Assembly (NCBI GenBank): GCA_902756345.1
Contig: CACVQR010000004.1
Span: 124,001-188,000 of the forward strand
DNA: 64,000 nucleotides
Direction: 5' to 3'
Source of the DNA: Fibrobacter succinogenes
Lineage (GTDB): Bacteria; Fibrobacterota; Fibrobacteria; Fibrobacterales; Fibrobacteraceae
Shown: one piece after another, positions 8,177 through 17,231 of the stretch
Numbering within the stretch: position 1 is the first letter of the stretch
Layout of the letters: every line of letters starts with the position of its first letter
Notes under the pieces: model-generated
The model's input: the letters and a program-made list of their open reading frames with translations, nothing else
Told to the model about the DNA's origin: nothing
Database searches by the model: none
Made by a program: the position numbers and the translations under genes

Positions 8177-10785
8177 TTTCCGTAGTGTTCCTTCAGGTCC
8201 ATCAGGCACTGGAGCGCCTGCATCGGAGTCATTTCTTCGGGCTTTAAGCGGCGGATTTCTTCTTTAAGGAGCTGCGTGGATTCGTCGGGGGGAGCGAACA
8301 GGTCGACCTGCGGCTTTTCCATGAGCTTCTTGTGGGTCGCGCCATCGCTCGGGTCAATCTTCTGCTTTTCGAGGCGCAGAAGAATCTTGCGGGCTCGGCG
8401 AAGCACGTTATTCGGGAGGCCCGCCATTTCGGCCACGTGAATACCGTAGCTGGAGTCGCAAGCGCCTTCCAAAATCTTATGCAAGAAGATGAGCTTATCG
8501 CCCTTTTCTTGAACGCCCACCTGGAAGTTTCCGGCGTGTTCAAGGCTTTCCACAAGGCCAGTGAGTTCGTGGTAGTGCGTTGCAAACAGCGTGATGGCGG
8601 CGCGGGCCGGTTCATCGTGCAGAGTTTCCACAATCGCCCACGCAATCGAGAGACCGTCAAAGGTACTCGTTCCGCGACCGATTTCGTCGAGGAGCACCAA
8701 GCTGTGCGAGGTCGCATTGCGCAAGATGTTCGCGGTCTCAATCATTTCGACCATGAACGTCGAAAGGCCGCGGCTCAGGCGGTCGCTGGCACCCACGCGG
8801 GTAAAGATGCGGTCCACCACGCCGATGCGGGCACTTTCAGCAGGCACAAAGCAGCCGATTTGCGCCATGAGCACAATGAGTCCCGTCTGGCGCAGGTAAG
8901 TCGATTTACCGGCCATGTTCGGGCCCGTAATGAGCATGAGGCGCGTGGCTTCGGGCGAAAGATTCACATCGTTCGGGATAAAGTCCAGGTCCGAATTCAC
9001 CGCGACAATCACCGGATGGAAACCGCCCTTGATTTCGATACCCGAGCCTTCGAAGACTTCGGGGCGAACGTAATTGTACTTGCGGGCGGCGCGGGCAAAG
9101 CTGTAAAGCGTATCGACATGCGCAATGGCATTTGCGATTTCCTGCAGTTCGGCACGCCAGCTGTTCACGCGTTCGCGGAGTTCGCAGAAAATCTTGTATT
9201 CCAGCGCATGAATGTTGACTTCGGCGTTACTGATGATGGATTCGCATTCCTTCATCTCGGGCGTAATATAGCGTTCGCCGTTCACCGTCGTCTGCTTGCG
9301 GATGTATTCATCGGGAATCGGAGCGGTCGCCTTCGCCATCTGCGCCTTAGTAATTTCGATATAGTAACCGAAAACGCGGTTGTAGCCAACCTTCAGGCTC
9401 GGGATTCCGAGGCGTTCGCGCTCGCGGACTTCCAAAGAGGCAATCCATTCGCGGCGTTCCTTGATGTCTTCGTTCATGGCATCGAGTTCCGCGTTAGCAC
9501 CCGCGCGAATCATGCCGCCCTCGCGAACCGTCAGCGGCAAGTCATCGTTAAACTGCGAGAGGAGTTCTTCGCCGCGGCCTCGGGCGGCAATGAGGGCCGC
9601 TCGCATCGGTTCAAAAATCGGCGAATTCAAGCCTTCCAGAACATCGGCCACCTTGGACGCTTGCGAAAGCGAACGGCCCATGCCCGCCAAGTCGCGGGCA
9701 TTCGCGCGGCCAGAACCGACGCGGCCCATCAGGCGTTCCATATCGAGAATCGAAGTCAGCGATTCCTTCAGTTCGTCAAGAGCGACCGGATTATTGACAA
9801 GTTCTTCGACGGCTTCTTCACGTTCCTTGATGCGGTCCACCGAAATCAGCGGATGGCTCACCCACTCCTTCAAGTTGCGCCCGCCCATGGCAGTCACCGT
9901 AAAGTCGAGCACGTAGCAAAGCGTGCTGCTGATATCGTCGGCATTCAGCGGACGCACCAGTTCCAGGTTACGCAGCGTACTCGGATCAAGCGTCATGTAA
10001 TCGTCGAGATTCAGAATCTCGAGCGTCGTAAAATGCGAAAGTTCTGACTTCTTCTGGTCCATCAGGTACTGGAGAAGCGCTCCCGTCACCTGCGTTTCGA
10101 CCACTCGCCCATCGAGGCCGAGACCGTCCAAAGCCTCGACCTTAAAATGCGTAAACAGCACGTCCTTCGCGGAATCTTCGCCGAACAGGAAAGCCGGAAG
10201 CTCCGTCACCAGAATGTTTTCGGAGCGGATCAAGTCCATCACGCCGCTAGGAATCACGGTTCCTTCGGGCACCACAACTTCCTTGGGCATGCGGCGGCAG
10301 AATTCACATTCAAAAGCCTGCACCGAGCTCTTGCACGCGGCCAAGTAGCCAGTCGTCACGTCGGCAATCGCAAACGAGACCGAATCCTTTTCGGGAATGA
10401 ACGCACAAAGGTAATTCGCCTCTTTCGCGTTCAGGTTCGATTCGTCCATCGCGGTGCCGGCACTAATGATTTCCACAATGTCACGCTTGACGATACCCTT
10501 CGCAAGTTTCGGGTCTTCCACCTGTTCGCAAATGGCAATGCGGTAACCCGCCGCCACCATCTTAGGCACGTAGCGGTCTGCAGCATGGTGCGGGAACCCG
10601 CACAAGGGTGTTGCCCCCGAGGCGCCGTTGTTGCGGCTCGTGAGCGTGAGTCCTAAAATCTTCGAGGCAACTACAGCATCGTCTTCGAAAAGTTCGAAGA
10701 AGTCGCCCATTCTAAAAAACAAGATGCAGCCGGGATTCTGTTTCTTGATCTCGTAATACTGCTGCATTAACGGGGTCACAGCCAT
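8173..10785 (-). CDS. mutS: DNA mismatch repair protein MutS
   Basis: 870 residues, full length. It recognises mismatches and small loops, then recruits MutL. The N-terminal mismatch-binding domain contains the F-x-E motif inside GDFFELFEDD (about residue 27-36). The C-terminal ATPase has Walker A GPNMAGKST (about 619), Walker B LVLLDEIGRGTS (about 697) and the helix-turn-helix dimer region GIHVAEMAGLP. The gene overlaps scpB in the form TAATG, so translation is probably coupled. A C-terminal tail (VDLFAPPDES...) precedes the stop. Confidence 0.98.
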   Translation of the reverse strand: MAVTPLMQQYYEIKKQNPGCILFFRMGDFFELFEDDAVVASKILGLTLTSRNNGASGATPLCGFPHHAADRYVPKMVAAGYRIAICEQVEDPKLAKGIVKRDIVEIISAGTAMDESNLNAKEANYLCAFIPEKDSVSFAIADVTTGYLAACKSSVQAFECEFCRRMPKEVVVPEGTVIPSGVMDLIRSENILVTELPAFLFGEDSAKDVLFTHFKVEALDGLGLDGRVVETQVTGALLQYLMDQKKSELSHFTTLEILNLDDYMTLDPSTLRNLELVRPLNADDISSTLCYVLDFTVTAMGGRNLKEWVSHPLISVDRIKEREEAVEELVNNPVALDELKESLTSILDMERLMGRVGSGRANARDLAGMGRSLSQASKVADVLEGLNSPIFEPMRAALIAARGRGEELLSQFNDDLPLTVREGGMIRAGANAELDAMNEDIKERREWIASLEVRERERLGIPSLKVGYNRVFGYYIEITKAQMAKATAPIPDEYIRKQTTVNGERYITPEMKECESIISNAEVNIHALEYKIFCELRERVNSWRAELQEIANAIAHVDTLYSFARAARKYNYVRPEVFEGSGIEIKGGFHPVIVAVNSDLDFIPNDVNLSPEATRLMLITGPNMAGKSTYLRQTGLIVLMAQIGCFVPAESARIGVVDRIFTRVGASDRLSRGLSTFMVEMIETANILRNATSHSLVLLDEIGRGTSTFDGLSIAWAIVETLHDEPARAAITLFATHYHELTGLVESLEHAGNFQVGVQEKGDKLIFLHKILEGACDSSYGIHVAEMAGLPNNVLRRARKILLRLEKQKIDPSDGATHKKLMEKPQVDLFAPPDESTQLLKEEIRRLKPEEMTPMQALQCLMDLKEHYGK

Positions 10786-11492
10786 TAGGCATCTCCCATC
10801 GACAATTCAACTTGGTCCGGATTTTCTTCGGGTTGCTTGGGTTCTTCGGGGCTCACCGATTCGGGTTTCGCGTACTGCGGCACCAAGGCACCCGCTTCCA
10901 GAAGTTCACTGAATTCGCGGAGTCGCGGCAGGTCTTCAGGAATGCGGTTGATGCCGAAGTACTTCATGAATTCCTGCGTGGTCACGTAGGTATAGGGGTT
11001 TCCGACCGTATCGGCACGGGAACCGAGTGCAATAAAGCCCTTGTCGAGCAGGTTACGGATCGGGCCATCCACCGACGACACGCCACGCACCTGCTCAATG
11101 GCCGCCTTGGTAATCGGCTGCTGGTAAGCGATGACCGCCAAGGTTTCAAGCGCCGCCTGGCTGAGCCTACGGGCGTTTGCTTCGGGGAACAGCTTGCGCA
11201 CCCACGGGTAGTACTTGGCACGCGTGCGGAAACGGTAACCGCCCGCCTGTTCCACGATTTCGAACGGGGAATTAATCTTGTTCAGCGAATCGTTCGCCGC
11301 AATCAAAGCATCGGACACCAAGCGCGCATCCAGAAAATCACCCAGAATTTCACGCAGCTTTTTAAGCGTCACAATGTCAGGAGACGCAAACACCAGCGCC
11401 TGGATAATGCGGGCCAAATCCTCTTGGCTCTCGACTTTCGGGAGTTCCGCCGATTCTTCGGCCAAATCGTCCAAATTCTGATTTTCTTCCAT
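10785..11492 (-). CDS. scpB: Segregation and condensation protein B
   Basis: 235 residues. ScpB is the winged-helix kleisin partner of the SMC-ScpA complex in chromosome segregation. Characteristic segments are ARIIQALVFASPDIVTLKKL, GGYRFRTRAKY, LSQAALETLAVIAYQQPITKAAIE, VRGVSSVDGPIRNLLDKGFI and the final YVTTQEFMKYFGI. The acidic tail beyond about residue 205 is not part of the conserved fold. A TTTATTTTG box lies seven bases before the ATG (11500-11508) with no Shine-Dalgarno between, suggesting a leaderless message. mutS starts on the last base of its stop codon. Confidence 0.95.
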   Translation of the reverse strand: MEENQNLDDLAEESAELPKVESQEDLARIIQALVFASPDIVTLKKLREILGDFLDARLVSDALIAANDSLNKINSPFEIVEQAGGYRFRTRAKYYPWVRKLFPEANARRLSQAALETLAVIAYQQPITKAAIEQVRGVSSVDGPIRNLLDKGFIALGSRADTVGNPYTYVTTQEFMKYFGINRIPEDLPRLREFSELLEAGALVPQYAKPESVSPEEPKQPEENPDQVELSMGDA

Positions 11493-11570
11493 ACATCCGC
11501 AAAATAAAAATTTTCACCGCGGCAAGTATGCCCACGCCTCTGGTTTTTCATCTTTTGGGCGTCCCCCATT

Positions 11571-12584
11571 CTATAGCACTTCCCAATGGCCACCCTTATC
11601 GGGGCCTACACGAACTAACAGGGAGTCTTTCTTTAGGCGGGCAATCTGCTTTTCAATTGCTTTTGCAGAAATGCCTGCTTTTTCGGCAAGTGCAGCCATC
11701 GTTATCTGCGGATTTTCACGAATGATACGGAGAATAACATCGCGAGTTTTCTCCCCCCGTTTTGCATTTTCTCCCCCCATTTCCAGATTTTCTCCCCCCA
11801 TTTCTGTAGAACGGAGAAATTCATCGATTTCCTTCTGAAGGTTACGGCAAAGGGATGCGTGCATAAAATCCTTGAAGAACCTTGAATCGCCTGTTTCCTG
11901 TGATTGCGACAAGCTCTTCACATATTCTTCTTTATCCTCTTTCAGGACTTTCGACGGAATCGCATCAAATTCAAATTGAATTTGATTCATGAGGAGCCTT
12001 GCCATACGTCCATTGCCATCTGCCCAAGGATGAATAGTGACAAGCCCGTAGTGCGCATCAAAACTCAAGTCATAAAGAGATTTTAAGTCCTGAGGATTTA
12101 TACGATGTCGAGCCTCATTCATTTCCGCACAAAAGGCTTCCAATTTTGCAGGCACCTTCGTGAAACTCATATAGGAGCGCCCACCAATACCCGCAGTCAC
12201 ATTCAGCAATCGAAGGTCTCCATTTGCACTCGAAAAATTACCAAGAACAGTCTGATAAGAACTACCGGTATTTTTCATCACGAGCGAAGAAAGTTCCTTC
12301 AGCAAATCAATCGAGACTTCCGCATGAATTTGAGCAAAATCAATACTCTTTTCGTACGCCTTTTTCAAATCCAGGTTCATCATCTGCTCTTCAATGGTTC
12401 TGCCCTTTGCAGAAATCCCCTTGTCAAACAGCAACTGGTTTTCAATTTCAGTGACCGTCGAACCTTCGATTGCCGTAGAATGGGTAATAATCGAATACAG
12501 ATAGAACTTCCTATAGTCTATCTGCGAATCTATTCCCAATTCACGATAACGGGCAATCAAGGATGTCAAGTCATTTTGTGGCAT
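11571..12584 (-). CDS. Fic-domain protein (probable AMPylase) with N-terminal inhibitory helix and C-terminal winged helix
   Basis: 337 residues. The Fic core has HPWADGNGRMARLL (His185 to about 198), matching HPFx(D/E)GNGRxxR, so nucleotide transfer to a hydroxyl side chain is likely. An N-terminal class II inhibitory motif (S/T)xxxE(G/N) is visible as STAIEG (36-41), which would place Glu40 in the active site. The C-terminal 60 residues look like a winged helix (TMAALAEKAGISAKAIEKQIARL) and could bind DNA. Between them is a short repeat, MGGENLEMGGENAKRGE, coded by tandem copies of TTTTCTCCCCCC. The gene follows three FISUMP lipoprotein genes on the same strand with a 39-base gap and may be read with them. 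The target is unknown. Confidence 0.85.
   Translation of the reverse strand: MPQNDLTSLIARYRELGIDSQIDYRKFYLYSIITHSTAIEGSTVTEIENQLLFDKGISAKGRTIEEQMMNLDLKKAYEKSIDFAQIHAEVSIDLLKELSSLVMKNTGSSYQTVLGNFSSANGDLRLLNVTAGIGGRSYMSFTKVPAKLEAFCAEMNEARHRINPQDLKSLYDLSFDAHYGLVTIHPWADGNGRMARLLMNQIQFEFDAIPSKVLKEDKEEYVKSLSQSQETGDSRFFKDFMHASLCRNLQKEIDEFLRSTEMGGENLEMGGENAKRGEKTRDVILRIIRENPQITMAALAEKAGISAKAIEKQIARLKKDSLLVRVGPDKGGHWEVL
11748..11812. repeat. In-gene tandem repeat with C6 runs in the Fic gene
   Basis: Three copies of a unit close to TTTTCTCCCCCCATTTC, spaced about 21 bases, encode the linker between the Fic core and the winged helix. The runs of six Cs are candidate slippage sites. Confidence 0.7.
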
Positions 12585-12623
12585 AATCCTGACATCAATA
12601 TAACAATTTTGAGAACGGGTAAA

Positions 12624-14625
12624 TTATTCAGAGTCCTTGATACAACGGACTGGCAACCGGAACCACATCTTAACATGATTACCAATAAGAACCGCATCAG
12701 AGTTTCTATGAAATCCCACCGTGAACGCAGTGACTCCATTTCCATATTGAGTAGTACTCCAAAATAAAACTTGAGTACTTTCATATTCATACTTCCAATA
12801 ATGCCCTTTGGAGCCACCCCATTGTTCTACGTAACCAGTAGGTAACACAGAAAAACCATAGACATCGGTCCCATTAAGACCATAATGACCATCGGCAGTA
12901 CTACGTCCCCAACCAGTCAAAGATTTTAGCACTTTACCAGCTGTTGAAAGTCCACCCACCGTATTAAACAAAGTTTTCCATTCCGATGTATCAGGTAAAT
13001 GCCAATTATTAGGACAAGCACCCTGAATTTTCGACGGTAGTTTGCACATTGTTCCTTTACATGCATTAAAATCAATAGTTTTTGCCAATGTAACAGAATC
13101 CACAGCAGCAGCCCAATCATAAAGACGTCCTCCAACATCGCAATTTTCATCTATATCATTGAAACACGAAGTCATCTCATCCAAGGGCATTGTCGCCCTA
13201 TCATAATAGTTCAAATTTTCAGCCATCCATATTTGACTACCAATTTTTACAGTTTTATAAACCTTATTGTCACGATTATCAGTCATCACTCCATAATCAA
13301 TTTCTTTATTAAAACGGGCTTCCTTCGTGACATCCCACTCCCACAACATTATATCACGCCATGTTCCCTCATTACAGAAATATGTAAAATAATAAGAAGA
13401 GTCTATAACGGTTTCACCCTCATTTTTCACTGTGCAGGCTTTATTTAATAGTGTTTCTACAGTATTCGCGATTCTAAACTTTCCTGATTCGCAAACATAA
13501 GTCTCTTTCTCCCCTTTTGCAATTTCTCCCTCTATACAGTCAAGGCCTTCTGTATCTTTTTCCCATTCTGTTGCCGTCCGAAACCTTCCAGATTCACACA
13601 TATATTTGTTAGTCGGGTTTACTGCACCAGTAACGATTCGTCCATCAACACATGTTAATCCATAAGTATCATTATAAAATTCAACTTCTTTTTCCGATGC
13701 AACACGAAAAGCTCCTTTTTCGCAAACATATATGTTGCTATCTACAACATTTCCTGTAACCACGCGTCCATCATCAAAGCATTCTAAACCATATGTATCG
13801 TATTCGAGAACTGAAGCTTTTATCCAAGAACCCGACCTGCAAATTACATAGGAAGAATCCTTCTTTCCGATAAATCCTTCCCTACTCGCTTTGCATTCCG
13901 GCAACGCCTTTACCGTGTCCTTCACGCAACTCTTTATTTTGTTGTCGTTCCCGCCGCCGTTCTTGCAGGTGGACTTTGCGGCATTGAATGCCATCTCCAC
14001 GCCCGCTTCGGATTCCATATTATACATAGAATAAGTCTTAGAATCAGTCGAGCCGTCGGCACTCTTGATGGTAACGATAAGGTCCTTGCCGTCCACCGTG
14101 TAGGTGTATTCGGCGTCGTCGCCAAAATCGTCCTTGCGCACAAAGTGCCACGTGCTGACATCGGTCTTGACCATGGCGTCACAGGCTCCCACTTCGGTGC
14201 AGGTCTCGTTCACGGTGATTTCGGGTTCAAGGATTTCCGTGGGGCGCGAGCTGCTGGACTTGGCGGAACTGCTCGATGTCGCCTCTTCCTTGTCGTTGCC
14301 CGAAGAACCTTCCTTGTCGGCAGTCTTGGAGTCGCTGGACCCGTCAGACTTCTTGCTGCTCGACGACTTTGTAGAAGTCGAACTCGGCTTTGTCTGGTCG
14401 TAGGACTTGAACCACTTTTCGCCGTCGCATTCGTAGTTCTCTTCGAGTTCGGTCACATAGACCTTCTCGCCGATGTGTCTCGAGTTCCGTCTTGTCCGTC
14501 ACTTCGGCAGGGAGCCCCGTCCCTTTCGGTGAAGACGAGTCGTCGTCCCCGCAACCGATAAACGCAGAACCGAGCACCCCCGCAAGGGCGCAGACCGTAA
14601 ACTTTTTCGCGAATGTATTTTTCAT
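12624..14625 (-). pseudogene. FISUMP-domain lipoprotein gene with a frameshift near its 5' end
   Basis: The first frame (from ATG 14625) encodes a lipoprotein signal MKNTFAKKFTVCALAG... with lipobox FIGC and runs to ELETH. The rest of the protein continues in a second frame from about IGEKVYVTELEEN. The paralogue at 21540-23888 reads LAELDTYECNDEITGKKIYV here, so about five residues plus one frame have been lost around 14473-14482. Downstream the second frame is open for about 610 codons: a Ser-rich linker, then four degenerate repeats of about 40 residues (GLxCxxGxxxxG...YVCExGxFRxA), and one C-terminal FISUMP domain (DNRDNKVYKTVKIGSQIWMA ... PVRCIKDSE). A sequencing error is possible, but the missing residues make a real deletion more likely. 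It is third in a chain of three closely spaced genes. Confidence 0.8.
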
Positions 14626-14643
14626 AGCGAAACCTTTTGAGAT

Positions 14644-15867
14644 TTAGTCGGAGTCCTTGACGCAACGGACTGAATGGCCATCTTGCTTGGAGAGTTTTCC
14701 CAGGTTCACGTGGCTGTATTTGTAGTGCAAGTACATGTAGTACGCGTAGCCATCGATCTCCGTAGAACTCCAGAAGTACACCGAGTAGCTTTTGCTGTAG
14801 AAGTCGACTCCGGCGCCCATACCGGTGGCCATATGACCGGCAGGCAAAGCGGAAAAACCATAGACGTCTGTACCTTTATCGAAAACGTTATACCAACGCA
14901 TCCACGACTTGAGGACCCTGCCAGCCGTAGAGGAGTCACCCACCGCCGTGATCAGGGCATCCCATTCGCTCAAACTTGGCAGGTGCCAGCCCTTGGGACA
15001 AATACCACGAACAGGATATATCGGCGAGCATTCCTTGCCATAGCCGCATCCCATGCCATTCGTGCTCCACGTGCCAACGCTATCCATGGCCGCAGCCCAG
15101 GTGTAAAGACGGCCACAGGTGTCGCAGTTGGCAGGATCGTTATTATAGCACCAACTGGTGGAATCGAAGGTGAATCCGTAATAGTTATAAGAAATGCCGG
15201 TGTAGGCGTAGTTCAGGTTTTCAGCCATCCAGGTTTGCGAGCCGATGGCGACCGTCTTGTAGACTTGACCATCACGGGAATCGGTAAACTCACCATAGTC
15301 AATTTTCGGATGTAGATAATTCCATACAATTTTCTTTTCTTTACTCGACGAAGACTCCACCTTGCCCGCAGAGCTGCTTGACTTTGCGTCATTTCCAGAT
15401 GTATTCGAATTGCTGGATTTGGTCGACGTTCCTGCCGAAGAAGAGCTATCCTTGCTGTCGCTGGAGTCGTCGGTCACTTCGGCGGGATCGTTGGACTTGC
15501 TATCGCTGGACTTGTCGGTCACTTCGGCGGGATCGTTGGACTTACTATCGCTGGACTTGTCACTCGATGAAGAGAAGTCGCAGTCCATCTTCTCGATGAG
15601 GGTCCCGATGACCCAGCCGTTGTCGCCATCGCAAACAGCCATGTCATGGTATTCCGTCAGGTAGGTGGCAACGCACTTCTGACTCTTGCCGCAGTCGTAG
15701 TCCGACAGTTCCATGAATGTCTCGACGGTGTCAGGAACTCCACCACGATTGCCGCCGCTACCGCCCTCACCACCCGCCGACGAAGAGCCATCGCAGGCGG
15801 TCAGGGCGAAACCAAGCACCCCCGCAAGGGCGCAGACCATAAACTTTTTCGCGAATGTGTTTTTCAT
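14644..15867 (-). CDS. FISUMP-domain cell-surface lipoprotein
   Basis: 407 residues. The lipoprotein signal ends in LTAC (Cys25). It is followed by a conserved module (VETFMELSDYDCGKSQKC ... WVIGTLIEKMDC), a Ser/Asp-rich linker with three in-frame copies of a unit around SDSKSNDPAEVTD, and one FISUMP domain (DSRDGQVYKTVAIGSQTWMA, GRLYTWAAAMDS, GICPKGWHLPSLSEW, DVYGFSALPAGH, HSVRCVKDSD). FISUMP is a Fibrobacter-expanded family of unknown function, possibly C-type-lectin-like and surface exposed. It lies 18 bases upstream of the frameshifted paralogue and 18 bases downstream of the next gene, so the three probably share a transcript. AAAAGG lies about seven bases before the ATG. Confidence 0.88.
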   Translation of the reverse strand: MKNTFAKKFMVCALAGVLGFALTACDGSSSAGGEGGSGGNRGGVPDTVETFMELSDYDCGKSQKCVATYLTEYHDMAVCDGDNGWVIGTLIEKMDCDFSSSSDKSSDSKSNDPAEVTDKSSDSKSNDPAEVTDDSSDSKDSSSSAGTSTKSSNSNTSGNDAKSSSSAGKVESSSSKEKKIVWNYLHPKIDYGEFTDSRDGQVYKTVAIGSQTWMAENLNYAYTGISYNYYGFTFDSTSWCYNNDPANCDTCGRLYTWAAAMDSVGTWSTNGMGCGYGKECSPIYPVRGICPKGWHLPSLSEWDALITAVGDSSTAGRVLKSWMRWYNVFDKGTDVYGFSALPAGHMATGMGAGVDFYSKSYSVYFWSSTEIDGYAYYMYLHYKYSHVNLGKLSKQDGHSVRCVKDSD

Positions 15868-15885
15868 GGGAAAACCTTTTGGAAA

Positions 15886-17025
15886 TTACTCGGAGTCCTT
15901 AACGCAACGGATGGAATAGCCCATGTACATGTAATTGCCTGCTTCGCCCCGGCCCACAACGTTATTGGGGTGCAAGCGCGCGCCATACACAGTATCATCG
16001 AACATGACAGAACTCCAGAAGCACGCCTGCTTGCCGACATCACGGATGTCGCCTTTGAAGTAATAGCCGGCAGGTAGCGCGGCAAAACCGAAGTCATCAT
16101 CACCGTTACCGTCGCTAAGCCACCCGCTCCGGGACTTAAACTTATTCCCTACCGCCGTGGAACCATCGCTCACCGCCGTGAACAGAGTATCCCATTCGCT
16201 TTTTTGCGGCAAGTGCCAGCCACTAGGACAAATTCCTTTGACAATACCATTCAGGGCAGAACACATACTGCCATAACCACAATCTTGCGGATTGACCGCA
16301 TCGGTCGCGAGTTTCACCGAGTCGATGGCCGCCGCCCAAGTATATAGACGGCCGTACTTGGCACAGTTGGCAGGGTCGTTGTCGTAGCACCAGCTAGTAG
16401 AATCGGAGATGTAAACATTATTGTAATAGGAAAAGTTATAGGGAACATCGATGTAGGCATAATTCAGGTTCTGTGCCATCCAAACCTGATCTCCGATTTT
16501 AACCGTCTTATAGACTTGTCCATCACGTTCATCGGTAAACTCTCCATAATCGATGTCCGGATTCAAGTAATCCCAGGCGGTTTTCATTTCTTCGCTAGAC
16601 GAAGACACCTCCTTGCCCGCAGAGCTGCTTGACTTTGCGTCATTTCCAGATGTATTCGAATTGCTGGATTTGGTCGATATTCCTGCCGAAGAAGGGCTAT
16701 CCTTGCTGTCGCTGGACTTGTCACTCGATGAAGAGAAGTCGCAGTCCATCTTCTCGATGAGAGTCCCGATGACCCAGCCGTTGTTACCATCGCACACAGC
16801 CATGTCATGGTATTCCGTCAGATAGGTGGCGACACACTTCTGGCTCTTGCCGCAGTCATAGTCCGACAGTTCCATGAATGTCTCGACGGTGTCAGGAATA
16901 CCCCCACGATTGCCGCCACTACCATTATCACCCCCCGCCGACGAAGAGTCATCGCAGCCCCAAAGGGCGAAGAATGCCGCGAGCACTGCCATCCACAAGA
17001 AACCAAGACCCTTGACACACTTCAT
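15886..17025 (-). CDS. FISUMP-domain cell-surface lipoprotein
   Basis: 379 residues from ATG at 17025. This start is chosen because AGGAG lies eight bases upstream and the signal MKCVKGLGFLWMAVLAAFFALWGC then begins properly; a longer frame to 17103 has no ribosome site. After the lipid-attachment Cys the N-terminal module and Ser-rich linker are almost identical to those of the next gene downstream (14644-15867), while the signal peptide is unrelated. One FISUMP domain follows (DERDGQVYKTVKIGDQVWMA ... YSIRCVKDSE). It is probably first of a three-gene unit. The split between a shared mature part and a different signal suggests recombination among paralogues. Confidence 0.87.
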   Translation of the reverse strand: MKCVKGLGFLWMAVLAAFFALWGCDDSSSAGGDNGSGGNRGGIPDTVETFMELSDYDCGKSQKCVATYLTEYHDMAVCDGNNGWVIGTLIEKMDCDFSSSSDKSSDSKDSPSSAGISTKSSNSNTSGNDAKSSSSAGKEVSSSSEEMKTAWDYLNPDIDYGEFTDERDGQVYKTVKIGDQVWMAQNLNYAYIDVPYNFSYYNNVYISDSTSWCYDNDPANCAKYGRLYTWAAAIDSVKLATDAVNPQDCGYGSMCSALNGIVKGICPSGWHLPQKSEWDTLFTAVSDGSTAVGNKFKSRSGWLSDGNGDDDFGFAALPAGYYFKGDIRDVGKQACFWSSVMFDDTVYGARLHPNNVVGRGEAGNYMYMGYSIRCVKDSE

Positions 17026-17231
17026 ACCATTATCTCCTGTAAAAATTTTCACCACCCACAAACCAAGCAATGTGAAATATGGAATATGGAATTTATACCG
17101 CAAAATCCATCATCCAACGGGGTTCAAGAGGTTCAACACTATAATTATTAGAAATCTTTCCTTTTTTCGACATAATGAATTCCTCTAGAGTTTCTTAATT
17201 TATAGATACGTTTGCAGCCTTTTGAATCCTT

